IMG/VR virus record: IMGVR_UViG_3300049482_000116 | Coordinates: 1 to 64,000 of that record | DNA length: 64,000 nucleotides | Source of the DNA: a virus | Strand: one strand, 5' to 3' | Notes under the pieces: model-generated | Told to the model about the DNA's origin: nothing | Databases searched by the model: none | What the model saw: only the letters and a program-made list of their open reading frames with translations | Program-made: the position numbers and the translations under genes | Shown: positions 1 to 5,322 of the stretch, piece by piece | How positions within the stretch are numbered: the stretch's first letter is position 1 | Layout of the letters: each line of letters begins with the position of its first letter

Positions 1-266
1 CCAGGGTTCTTAGCCTCGTACTTAACCCCTCCGTTCAGACGAGAATCCTTACGAAGCCAGTTGCTCTGAAGACCGCTCACGTAGCTCTTAAGCTCAGAGT
101 CATCGTACGTTCGCTCACACTCGATAGTCTCAGCGCGAAACCCCTCGAACAGGATGGCGTTGACCTGAGCTCGCTGTTCCTTACTAGGTGTATACGAACC
201 ATCATCGTTAGCCGAGCATACATTCGTGACCGCTGCGAACACTGCATTCTTTTGATTCATCTTCAT
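1..266 (-). CDS. Hypothetical phage protein, N-terminal part (cut by window edge)
   Basis: The reverse strand is open for 88 codons from an ATG at 266, preceded by a good ribosome site (AGGAGAT, about 6 nt upstream), to base 1 with no stop, so the gene continues outside the window. The product begins MKMNQKNAVFAAV; a second ATG two codons in is an alternative start. It contains the stretch SNWLRKDSRLNGG. I recall similar short soluble proteins in other phage genomes, without a known function. It lies in the same direction as the 33-codon gene at 307-408, and their leaders are almost identical (ACGAGGAGAT followed by AGATATGAAG or GATATGAAG). Function unknown. Confidence 0.75.
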   Translation of the reverse strand, partial: MKMNQKNAVFAAVTNVCSANDDGSYTPSKEQRAQVNAILFEGFRAETIECERTYDDSELKSYVSGLQSNWLRKDSRLNGGVKYEAKNP

Positions 267-306
267 ATCTATCTCCTCGTTGTTATTGCTTAGTATCAGG
301 AACACA

Positions 307-408
307 CTACTTCAAGTTCAGCTCAGAACACATCTTATACATACGATCTCTGTGACGAATACCTTTGATTCCCATGAACAGTTTGAATCGGCATATCATT
401 CTCTTCAT
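307..408 (-). CDS. Micro-protein, 33 aa, basic
   Basis: A reverse-strand reading frame of 33 codons starts at ATG 408 with the ribosome site AGGAG upstream and ends at TAG. The product starts MKRMICRFKLFMGIKG and is strongly basic. Its leader nearly duplicates that of the next gene downstream (ATG at 266), which supports it being expressed in the same unit. No domain is recognisable. It is short, so the call rests mainly on the ribosome site and position. Confidence 0.5.
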   Translation of the reverse strand: MKRMICRFKLFMGIKGIRHRDRMYKMCSELNLK

Positions 409-465
409 ATCATCTCCTCGTATATCTCTCTGTAGTTTCGGAAGTAGTAGATGCTCCCGAAATTT

Positions 466-520
466 AGCCACCCGCTGGCCTTGGCTTACAAGGGATCCCT
501 TGAGTCGGGACTAGTACCCG
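466..520. repeat. Cluster of inverted repeats in a divergent intergenic region
   Basis: Three dyads lie side by side between the leftward genes (ending upstream at 408) and the rightward micro-gene run. AGCCA/TGGCT spans 466-486. A perfect 14-nt palindrome CAAGGGATCCCTTG spans 489-502. CGGGACTAGTACCCG at 506-520 is an almost perfect dyad lacking one base. No convincing gene occupies 409-630, so this is probably a regulatory region (operators, terminator or RNA hairpins). Which of these cannot be decided from sequence. Confidence 0.5.
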
Positions 521-580
521 CTGCGCGCCTACCGCGTGTTTACAGTTTTCCTATAAAACAAGGCCCCGCTACCTCCCATC

Positions 581-630
581 TAATAGGCAAACTCAGGTAC
601 CAGTACCTTCCTAATAGGTATAAATATAAA
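581..630 (+). promoter_or_regulatory. Repeated upstream element, copy 1 (hairpin plus GTATAAATA box)
   Basis: The sequence reads TAATAGG, ACTC, then the dyad AGGTAC-CA-GTACCT (595-608), then GTATAAATA at 618-626. The ATG of the next gene is at 631. The box GTATAAA ends exactly 6 nt before the ATG, the normal distance from a -10 box to a transcript start, so the mRNA is probably leaderless. Two further copies occur at 748 and 1132. Confidence 0.6.
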
Positions 631-750
631 ATGTTAAATAAAATCGCAACCATCACAGGCTACATTGTTCTCGGCACTATAACCTTAATTGGTCTACTAA
701 TTACTACACTCCTCATCTTCGGAGGCTCAAATCCATTTGGTTTCTGCTAA
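631..750 (+). CDS. Single-span membrane micro-protein, 39 aa
   Basis: Start ATG 631 was chosen because it sits 6 nt after a GTATAAA box. The frame is open upstream to 451, but that part overlaps the inverted-repeat cluster and the promoter element. The product starts MLNKIATITGYIVLG and consists mostly of one hydrophobic helix (about residues 5-30), followed by a short tail GGSNPFGFC. It is predicted to sit in the inner membrane. There is no Shine-Dalgarno site. The gene ends at TAA 748-750, where copy 2 of the repeated upstream element begins. Function unknown; a small membrane protein acting early on the host is one possibility. Confidence 0.55.
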   Translation: MLNKIATITGYIVLGTITLIGLLITTLLIFGGSNPFGFC

Positions 751-796
751 TAGGTTAACTCGGGTACCTTGTACCCAATCTGGGTATAAATATAAA
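748..796 (+). promoter_or_regulatory. Repeated upstream element, copy 2
   Basis: This unit is aligned with copy 1: TAATAGG, ACTC, then the dyad GGGTAC-CTT-GTACCC (762-776), then GTATAAATA at 784-792, with ATG at 797. Relative to copy 1 the stem has A-T replaced by G-C on both arms, so pairing is kept while the bases change. The GTATAAA box again ends 6 nt before the ATG. Confidence 0.6.
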
Positions 797-925
797 ATGC
801 AATTATCAGTTTTACTGAGCACTCATCCCACATGGAAACTCATAACCTTACTTGCGCAGCTCAATATAATTAAAGGCGTTACCTTTCATAAGGCCTATAA
901 ATCCGCTGCCCGCCGTTTCTATTAA
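797..925 (+). CDS. LxxLL-family micro-protein, 42 aa
   Basis: ATG 797 follows a GTATAAA box by 6 nt, and there is no ribosome site. The product starts MQLSVLLSTHPTWK and carries the decamer LITLLAQLNI followed by a basic tail rich in K and R. The decamer matches the signature L-x-x-[LVF]-[LFM]-x-x-L-x-[IVL] found in most small proteins of the 0.8-4.8 kb region. The next gene starts 2 nt after the stop, implying co-translation. I do not recognise a known family; the helix could mediate protein or nucleic-acid contacts. Confidence 0.55.
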   Translation: MQLSVLLSTHPTWKLITLLAQLNIIKGVTFHKAYKSAARRFY

Positions 926-927
926 TT

Positions 928-1134
928 ATGGAAAAATACCAACACTACATTCGCTACTACTTCTTTAGCGGCTCACATAGGCGACTAATCGAATACAATA
1001 TTCCGATGCCTCACCACACTACCCTAGTACAATCTCATTATATTTTAAAATCGTACACAGCACTTCATATGCTCCTAATAAAACTTGGCATCACTCGCAC
1101 CCACGATGGCAACTTCTTCGGATCTTTATTTTAA
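928..1134 (+). CDS. LxxLL-family micro-protein, 68 aa
   Basis: The gene starts 2 nt after the previous stop (TAA TT ATG) without its own ribosome site. The product begins MEKYQHYIRYYFFSG, and near the C-terminus it carries LHMLLIKLGI followed by TRTHDG, the clearest form of the shared LxxLLxxLGI signature. The N-terminal half is rich in aromatic residues and His. The TAA stop is followed directly by TAG, where copy 3 of the repeated upstream element begins. Function unknown. Confidence 0.55.
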   Translation: MEKYQHYIRYYFFSGSHRRLIEYNIPMPHHTTLVQSHYILKSYTALHMLLIKLGITRTHDGNFFGSLF

Positions 1135-1183
1135 TAGGTTTACTTAGGTACCAGTACATTTGTATAATTTTATATATAAAATT
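1132..1183 (+). promoter_or_regulatory. Repeated upstream element, copy 3
   Basis: TAATAGG, ACTT and AGGTACCAGTAC (1146-1157) align with copies 1 and 2, but the outer base pairs of the hairpin are lost (GTACAT instead of GTACCT). A GTATAAT box lies at 1162-1168 and the ATG is at 1184, a gap of 15 nt. This copy therefore probably gives a short leader instead of a leaderless message. Confidence 0.5.
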
Positions 1184-1516
1184 ATGAAAACTGTCAACAA
1201 CCCCTCTACCCTTCAGATGCGCCGCGCCAAACAACAATGGCTTTTCAACTATATGCAACATCTTATAGATGTTGGCGCATATACTGGCAAATACGTAAAA
1301 CTTCCCGGCGAAGATCCCATAGCTCACTGCTTGATAACAAGACCGGTTGACCTCACTAATAACAGTGCATACTACGGCGAAGGTTGGATATCACCCGAGC
1401 ACCGGGAACTGCTGTACGTGCTGCACCGCTTGCTAAGGCCCAGCGATTACCCGTTGAGACCTACGGTAGATGAAGAAGATGAAGGCGCACCAACCTTCAC
1501 ACCGTGGTTTACGTAG
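1184..1516 (+). CDS. Small acidic-tailed protein with two LxxLL-like segments, 110 aa
   Basis: ATG 1184 is preferred over the in-frame TTG at 1160, which lies inside the promoter element. The product starts MKTVNNPSTLQMRR. Two segments resemble the shared helix: LFNYMQHLID near residues 20-30 and LLYVLHRLLR in the second half. The C-terminus is an acidic, proline-containing linker-like tail (VDEEDEGAPT). The gene ends at TAG, and the next gene's ATG follows immediately in the same frame, so reading through one amber codon would fuse the two. Function unknown. Confidence 0.55.
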   Translation: MKTVNNPSTLQMRRAKQQWLFNYMQHLIDVGAYTGKYVKLPGEDPIAHCLITRPVDLTNNSAYYGEGWISPEHRELLYVLHRLLRPSDYPLRPTVDEEDEGAPTFTPWFT

Positions 1517-1768
1517 ATGTCAAAGATCGAGAACATCGCACCGCCCTCACCGCCCGAAGATAATATATCGATAGCCCAACAACTGCAGAACAGTACAGTC
1601 ACAATGTCGCTGTATGGCGAATTCTCGATCTATCACATACGTTTGCTCTCGGTGCTACACCAGTTGGGTATACACAGTGCAGCGGTGCGGTTACAACGAG
1701 ACCCACATCATTACTTGTTATATGGTGAGTTGGTGGTACTTAGTCCAAAGAGTAATATTAAGGTTTAG
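1517..1768 (+). CDS. LxxLL-family small protein, 83 aa
   Basis: The gene begins directly after the TAG of the preceding gene, in the same frame, and has no recognisable ribosome site. The N-terminus is a Pro/Glu linker-like stretch (APPSPPEDN). The signature LLSVLHQLGI lies in the middle, followed by residues likely to form strands (YLLYGELVVLS). It ends at TAG. It may be made by termination-reinitiation or by amber suppression (see the CUA tRNA at 62280). Function unknown. Confidence 0.55.
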   Translation: MSKIENIAPPSPPEDNISIAQQLQNSTVTMSLYGEFSIYHIRLLSVLHQLGIHSAAVRLQRDPHHYLLYGELVVLSPKSNIKV

Positions 1769-1770
1769 AT

Positions 1771-2034
1771 ATGTTTGATGCGATGGAAGACGAGATAAAG
1801 ATAAAGCCGTTGTTGAAGCTTGTTATACTGTTTGGGAAGCTTCGCTTGGCCGGGTTGGCAGAGAGGCGATTATCTGTCGTGGACATGATGACAGCGGGGC
1901 CGGGTTTTCATGACAACCGTCAGTACTGTGTTTCTTTAACGAGAAGAATGGGAACGCTGGAGATGGAGTACGTGGTTATGGTGCCGTGGAAGCAGCGTGC
2001 CTCTAGGTTCAATCACTTGTATTATCGAAGTTAA
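1771..2034 (+). CDS. LxxLL-like small protein, 87 aa
   Basis: The start is 2 nt after the previous stop, with a weak ribosome site (AAGG) 10 nt upstream. The product begins MFDAMEDEIKIKPLL, and the helix segment LVILFGKLRL follows at about residues 18-27. The second half is basic and contains a probable strand (EMEYVVMVPW). The last genes before it have the same arrangement of helix followed by strands. Function unknown. Confidence 0.5.
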   Translation: MFDAMEDEIKIKPLLKLVILFGKLRLAGLAERRLSVVDMMTAGPGFHDNRQYCVSLTRRMGTLEMEYVVMVPWKQRASRFNHLYYRS

Positions 2035-2063
2035 TAACATAGTGTAAAGAATAATTCCGACTC

Positions 2064-2085
2064 AGGCGGGAGGGGGCCTTTTAGC
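2064..2085 (+). terminator. Weak candidate terminator
   Basis: A short dyad AGGC...GCCT (2064-2067 and 2076-2079) encloses a G-rich loop and is followed by TTTTAGCTTTT. It lies in the 55-nt gap between two genes. The stem is only 4 bp, so this is a tentative call. Confidence 0.25.
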
Positions 2086-2089
2086 TTTT

Positions 2090-2311
2090 ATGAAAACAGT
2101 GATATGCTATGTAGACTTCACTCATCGTGGGCCAGACACCCTAGCTAGAACGGCTAGGTTCGCTAAACTCTGTCGCTTGTTCATGCTGCTAGGGGTTTGG
2201 GATAAGACTGAGTGGCGCGACCTTGAAGGAAGAGTAGGAATATATAAGTTTGCGATAGATTGGGATCACCAACAAGAACTACTTCGCGCTAGAAAGACGG
2301 TTGGCGGGTAA
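2090..2311 (+). CDS. LxxLL-family small protein, 73 aa
   Basis: Start ATG 2090 has no close ribosome site; a G-rich stretch lies about 15 nt upstream. The product begins MKTVICYVDFTHRG. The segment LCRLFMLLGV followed by WDKTEW matches the shared signature. After it come a probable strand (GIYKFAIDW) and a second charged helix ending RARKTVGG. The family layout of helix, strand, helix is clearest here and in the 83-aa protein at 1517. Function unknown. Confidence 0.5.
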   Translation: MKTVICYVDFTHRGPDTLARTARFAKLCRLFMLLGVWDKTEWRDLEGRVGIYKFAIDWDHQQELLRARKTVGG

Positions 2312-2323
2312 AATACCACTACC

Positions 2324-2833
2324 ATGAATATGACGATTAAAATGGAAAACTCAAATATATATTATTACACGTCTGGCGGAGAGGTTGTTCTATTAGAGCT
2401 AGAGAAGTTCTTAGAGATTATTACTAAGCAACATGTTACAGAGTCTCCATCACAAAGTTATATTTACAACACTGGGTTTCCTGCGCTAGTTGGACCAGGG
2501 GCAGTTGAAGACAGCACTATCACAGCTGCTTCATATAGCTATAAAACCATAAAACTAGGGAACGAGCTGACAAGACTGAATATATTGTGCGATCTGCTAG
2601 ATTGCTGTACCCCGTTCGAAGCAGTAGGCGAATCCTTTGAAGAAAAGCTAGAACATACCTCTGTTGAATCTCTTATGAACTTTGGTGAGCCAAGATATCT
2701 AGTTAAACTTACAGATACACTTTATGGACTCTTTTGTAAAGATGAAGTTCAGCGCTTGGTTTCAAGTTCAGGTGGTTCGGCATTGATCTGTACAAACCCA
2801 GGCCGCAACTTTATCTTTGCTCACGGTAAATGA
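2324..2833 (+). CDS. Hypothetical protein, 169 aa, with LxxLL-like helix
   Basis: This is the largest of the left-arm small genes. ATG 2324 starts MNMTIKMENSNIYYY; in-frame ATGs at codons 3 and 6 are alternatives. The N-terminal half is mixed alpha/beta, with a long Ser/Tyr-rich loop. A helix LNILCDLLDC in the middle resembles the shared signature, and the C-terminal half has a cysteine-containing segment (YGLFCKDEVQRLV). It ends at TGA, and the next ATG follows one base later. No known domain is recognised. Confidence 0.6.
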   Translation: MNMTIKMENSNIYYYTSGGEVVLLELEKFLEIITKQHVTESPSQSYIYNTGFPALVGPGAVEDSTITAASYSYKTIKLGNELTRLNILCDLLDCCTPFEAVGESFEEKLEHTSVESLMNFGEPRYLVKLTDTLYGLFCKDEVQRLVSSSGGSALICTNPGRNFIFAHGK

Positions 2834-2834
2834 T

Positions 2835-3059
2835 ATGTATGAAACACGTGGAAGAGTAAACAGTTGTGGTCACTGTATAAATGGATCCAGCGATCTTTTC
2901 CTAATTAAACCAGGTGTTAGTGACTACAATATAAAATTAGGTAAAAGGAATAGGTGGGTTCGTAAACGATCTGCTAAAGTAGATAGGTCATTTCTAACTG
3001 ATAGTGAAAAAAGTGTATACATATATACTAAGCGAAATGTAGATGGACTTCGCAGATGA
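2835..3059 (+). CDS. Small basic protein with CGHC motif, 74 aa
   Basis: ATG 2835 lies just after the previous TGA and starts MYETRGRVNSCGHC. A further ATG-like start lies 18 nt upstream inside the previous gene but is less likely. The protein has a CGHC pair near residues 11-14 and many Arg/Lys residues (RNRWVRKRSAK), which suggests nucleic-acid contact. This is inference only. The next gene overlaps its stop codon by 4 nt (ATGA). It lacks the LxxLL helix of its neighbours. Confidence 0.5.
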   Translation: MYETRGRVNSCGHCINGSSDLFLIKPGVSDYNIKLGKRNRWVRKRSAKVDRSFLTDSEKSVYIYTKRNVDGLRR

Positions 3060-3223
3060 GCGGTCATACAAAAGGCTTAGCAACCATGTTAGAGACCAAC
3101 AAGGTTATGATTCCTATATGGAATCTGCTTATCATTCTTTGTAGACTGGATATAAAGAGTGCAAGGACTTTTAGCGAAAAGCAAATAATAGACTATGCAT
3201 ACAGGAGACTATATCACTCGTGA
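3056..3223 (+). CDS. LxxLL-family micro-protein, 55 aa
   Basis: The gene overlaps the previous stop by an ATGA junction, a strong sign of translational coupling. The product begins MSGHTKGLATMLE. It carries LLIILCRLDI followed by KSARTF, one of the best matches to the shared signature, and then a charged helix (EKQIIDYAYRR). The following gene starts at a GTG overlapping its TGA. Function unknown. Confidence 0.55.
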   Translation: MSGHTKGLATMLETNKVMIPIWNLLIILCRLDIKSARTFSEKQIIDYAYRRLYHS

Positions 3224-3384
3224 TATGTTTTGACGCAAGCCGTAAGGCACAGCTTATAGTGTTCATGTACACATTGCTAGGCAAAAAGCAACCCACCTTT
3301 CCTCAAGGTTATACAGCCTTTATGGTATACGAAGGCATTCAAGGAACATATGTGTATGATCGCGGTTGGCAAAGGTTGTTGTAG
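3220..3384 (+). CDS. Micro-protein, 54 aa, LxxLL-like (GTG start)
   Basis: The GTG at 3220 overlaps the TGA of the preceding gene, and the frame is open for 54 codons to TAG. The product starts (M)ICFDASRKAQ and has the helix LIVFMYTLLG followed by a strand-rich part (YTAFMVYEG). The TAG stop overlaps the GTATAAT box of the next gene. That gene is in the same frame, four codons beyond the stop. Function unknown. Confidence 0.45.
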   Translation: MICFDASRKAQLIVFMYTLLGKKQPTFPQGYTAFMVYEGIQGTYVYDRGWQRLL

Positions 3385-3390
3385 TATAAT
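3384..3390 (+). promoter_or_regulatory. GTATAAT box (leaderless start of PagL-like gene)
   Basis: GTATAAT ends 6 nt before ATG 3397. There is no -35 box and no ribosome site in between. The predicted transcript begins at the start codon. Confidence 0.55.
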
Positions 3391-3396
3391 CTGTTA

Positions 3397-3882
3397 ATGA
3401 AAAAATATATACTTGCTTTTATCACATTGTTTGCCTCTTTAAATGTTAATGCAAGCTCGTTCAGTAAATACGGCATAGGTGTATTTAATACTGCTGACTA
3501 TGGTACAGCCTCTACAAAGGTTTTTTCTTTAGGTTATGTAGGAGAGTTGTTTGGACCTTTTATCAATCAGGTTGAATTAGGTCTATTTGCTGATAGTTCT
3601 GGACATGATCGCAAGAGTTCAGGTTTCGGGTTTTACTCAATCGGTACCGAAGTTAATCCCGGGTACTTAGTTATCAGGTCCCTTTGGGGCGTCGGGATGA
3701 TTACTTCGCCTGATTCTATGCTCGGGGGGAACTTTCAGTTCACTCAGGACTTGCTGATTGGCGTTCGGGACAACAAGAAGAACATGATCGGGTTGGTTTA
3801 TAAACACATCAGCAGTGCTGGATTAGAGCTCCCGAATAAAGGTCGGGACTTTTTAACTATTCAGGTAGAGATACCGTGGTGA
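3397..3882 (+). CDS. Exported PagL-like outer-membrane protein (putative lipid A 3-O-deacylase)
   Basis: The 161-aa product has a clear signal peptide: MKK, a hydrophobic core, and cleavage likely after Ala19 in NVNA-SS. The mature part shows alternating hydrophobic residues typical of a small beta-barrel and ends in an aromatic residue (W161), as outer-membrane proteins do. Near the C-terminus, H137-x-S139-x-A-G is followed by PNxG and D151. In PagL lipid A 3-O-deacylases the catalytic residues are His, Ser two residues later, and Glu fourteen residues after the His. Here the spacing is kept, but Asp replaces Glu. If active, it would alter host LPS during infection, perhaps to exclude other phages or aid release. 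The gene has its own GTATAAT box and no ribosome site. It could instead be a non-enzymatic barrel. Confidence 0.5.
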   Translation: MKKYILAFITLFASLNVNASSFSKYGIGVFNTADYGTASTKVFSLGYVGELFGPFINQVELGLFADSSGHDRKSSGFGFYSIGTEVNPGYLVIRSLWGVGMITSPDSMLGGNFQFTQDLLIGVRDNKKNMIGLVYKHISSAGLELPNKGRDFLTIQVEIPW

Positions 3883-3896
3883 GAAACTCCTAATAT

Positions 3897-4106
3897 TTAG
3901 GTATACATATCTCTTTCTATAGCTGATACTAGTTTTTTTATTGAAAACGACATCTCAACGCTAGACATATACATCTCTAACTTAAAGATTTTTACGAAAC
4001 CTAGTTTACGCATCAATTTAAGGATATTCGCGGCTGCCTGTATATGGTCTTCCGAAGATAGATTCCAACAACTCTTCGGTATCAGAGATTCCTTTTCTTG
4101 ACTCAT
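3897..4106 (-). CDS. LxxLL-family small protein, 69 aa
   Basis: This is the last gene of the leftward micro-operon. The product starts MSQEKESLIPKSCW and carries ILKLMRKLGF, matching the shared signature, followed by strand-like and helical parts (MSFSIKKLVSAIER). Its first 89 nt overlap the 3' end of the upstream gene (4018-4305) in another frame. It ends 14 nt from the PagL-like gene, facing it; CCTAA-TAT-TTAGG between them is a weak dyad. Function unknown. Confidence 0.5.
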   Translation of the reverse strand: MSQEKESLIPKSCWNLSSEDHIQAAANILKLMRKLGFVKIFKLEMYMSSVEMSFSIKKLVSAIERDMYT

Positions 4107-4305
4107 AACCTAGTTTCCTTAAGCCATATACATAAGATGAGTGTACAGCAACATTGCCACAACTTAATACTTCCACTTTTGGACTAGTGGCTATGGTTTC
4201 GACCTTAACTATACCTATAACACTCAACCTTCTTAGGAGGTTAAAAAGCTTGTACGTTGCAGTTATCTGGTCCACAGAAAGTCGGACATAGTGTTTACTT
4301 ACCAT
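4018..4305 (-). CDS. LxxLL-family small protein, 95 aa
   Basis: ATG 4305 overlaps the stop of the preceding gene by 7 nt. The product begins MVSKHYVRLSVDQ and contains LFNLLRRLSV near residues 20-29, then several short strands. Its last 30 residues are read from DNA that also encodes the start of the next gene in another frame. That C-terminus may therefore be a late extension. Function unknown. Confidence 0.5.
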   Translation of the reverse strand: MVSKHYVRLSVDQITATYKLFNLLRRLSVIGIVKVETIATSPKVEVLSCGNVAVHSSYVYGLRKLGYESRKGISDTEELLESIFGRPYTGSREYP

Positions 4306-4466
4306 GCTTTACTGCTGTAATGTTGGCGAAGCATTATAGTACTATTGATAGCGCCAATAGTGGACTTAATTCCAAGATCTAGAAGTAAGAAAAACAGATA
4401 TACTCTGGCCTTCATCTGCGCCTCTGTGAGTTTATCTGGCTTTTTAAGTTCTATAATACCTGTCAT
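4299..4466 (-). CDS. LxxLL-family micro-protein, 55 aa
   Basis: ATG 4466 (MTGIIELKKPDK) overlaps the TAA of the upstream gene in a TAATG junction. This favours it over the in-frame ATG 15 nt further upstream. The product carries LFFLLLDLGI followed by KSTIGA, one of the strongest matches to the shared signature, compare KSARTF at 3056-3223. Coupled translation with both neighbours is likely. Function unknown. Confidence 0.55.
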   Translation of the reverse strand: MTGIIELKKPDKLTEAQMKARVYLFFLLLDLGIKSTIGAINSTIMLRQHYSSKAW

Positions 4467-4606
4467 TATTTTAGTATACAAGATCTATATTGATAATGTT
4501 CAGCAAGAAGTCTTTGTAGAAGTGATTTTAATTCTATACGGTAATAAAGAGCTATAAGTTCTTTACGTTGAAGCTCTACGTCGATCTTATCGATTGGACG
4601 TTCCAT
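4466..4606 (-). CDS. LxxLL-family micro-protein, 46 aa
   Basis: ATG 4606 is preceded by the purine-rich ribosome site AAAAGGGAAG. The product begins MERPIDKIDVELQRK and contains LKSLLQRLLA in a charged amphipathic helix. It ends in a TAATG junction with the next gene. At 46 residues it is little more than one helix with a short basic tail. Function unknown. Confidence 0.5.
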   Translation of the reverse strand: MERPIDKIDVELQRKELIALYYRIELKSLLQRLLAEHYQYRSCILK

Positions 4607-4670
4607 ATGACTTCCCTTTTGTTGGGTAAGTTACTTAAGTGTAACTAAGTCTATTTTAGCAGGAACTGAG

Positions 4671-4814
4671 CTAGTAGTCGGTATCTTTTAAGGTATTTGA
4701 GCAAAATAAACTTATATCTTTCGATAAGAGTTTTCTTAGCAACATATATAAGTACCATCTAGCAAGATCTTGTTTGTATTTGTTGACTATACGGTAGGCT
4801 ATTTTTTGTCCCAT
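4671..4814 (-). CDS. LxxLL-family micro-protein, 47 aa, overlapping upstream gene
   Basis: ATG 4814 lies inside the last codons of the upstream four-cysteine gene, with AAGGAT 7 nt before it. The product begins MGQKIAYRIVNK and contains LYMLLRKLLS after a Trp-Tyr pair. It ends at TAG. The 64 nt between this gene and the next hold nothing I can identify. Support comes from the ribosome site, the operon position and the shared signature. Function unknown. Confidence 0.45.
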   Translation of the reverse strand: MGQKIAYRIVNKYKQDLARWYLYMLLRKLLSKDISLFCSNTLKDTDY

Positions 4815-5050
4815 TTATAATCCTTTTTGATGTCTTCTATTTCAAGTTCATCATCGATCAGATAGTGATGAGCTAACACATCTTGAGCCATCTTTAGTCT
4901 CTGTGGCTGACTCGGAGGAATAGGATTTAGAAACTCCGGTAGACATATGGCCCTAAAGGGACACTTAGCACATCGCTTAGAGTCAAGACATTGACCATCG
5001 CTCTGCACAATCTCTTCAAGTACGTCTTTATCAGTTTGACTTAAGGCCAT
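4799..5050 (-). CDS. Four-cysteine small protein, 83 aa
   Basis: The product starts MALSQTDKDVLEEI. Four cysteines (CLDSKRCAKC, then PFRAIC) form a C-x5-C-x2-C-x5-C pattern compatible with a zinc or iron-sulfur site. The C-terminus is a charged helix. It is a paralogue of the gene just upstream: both have a helix ending EEI or EKII, then the cysteine knuckle with the sequence CAKCP. Its ATG overlaps the upstream stop (TAATG). Function unknown; small metal-binding proteins in phages are often regulators, but that is only a possibility. Confidence 0.6.
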   Translation of the reverse strand: MALSQTDKDVLEEIVQSDGQCLDSKRCAKCPFRAICLPEFLNPIPPSQPQRLKMAQDVLAHHYLIDDELEIEDIKKDYKWDKK

Positions 5051-5313
5051 TATTTACTCCTAATGATCTCATCGATCACTAGATCTGCTAACTTTTCCTG
5101 AGCGGCCTTTTTATAACGAGCATCAGCCTCTTCTTCTTTAAGTCCATCTATGCTTAAAGATTCTACACAGCTCATATATTCACCATTTTTATCCCTCGTT
5201 GACCTTCCAAGTGGACATTTAGCACAAATACTGGGTTTTGACCAAGTACAGCTACCTTCCTCTTGTATAATCTTCTCAAGTATAGACACGCTGTCCATTG
5301 AATCGGGATTCAT
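5050..5313 (-). CDS. Four-cysteine small protein, 87 aa, first gene of leftward operon
   Basis: The product begins MNPDSMDSVSILEK. The cysteines are arranged C-x7-C-x2-C-PLG, with a fourth Cys about 17 residues later (YMSCVESL). It is similar to the 83-aa protein downstream, especially at EEGSC and ICAKCP. It heads a seven-gene leftward operon that continues through the LxxLL micro-genes to 3897, and a GTATAAT box lies just upstream at 5329-5323. A metal-binding role is inferred from cysteine spacing only. Confidence 0.6.
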   Translation of the reverse strand: MNPDSMDSVSILEKIIQEEGSCTWSKPSICAKCPLGRSTRDKNGEYMSCVESLSIDGLKEEEADARYKKAAQEKLADLVIDEIIRSK

Positions 5314-5322
5314 ATTATTGGT

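Noticed and set aside
451-630. In-frame upstream extension of the 39-aa membrane micro-protein
   Set aside because: It runs through the palindrome cluster and the promoter element; the ATG 6 nt after the GTATAAA box is far more plausible.
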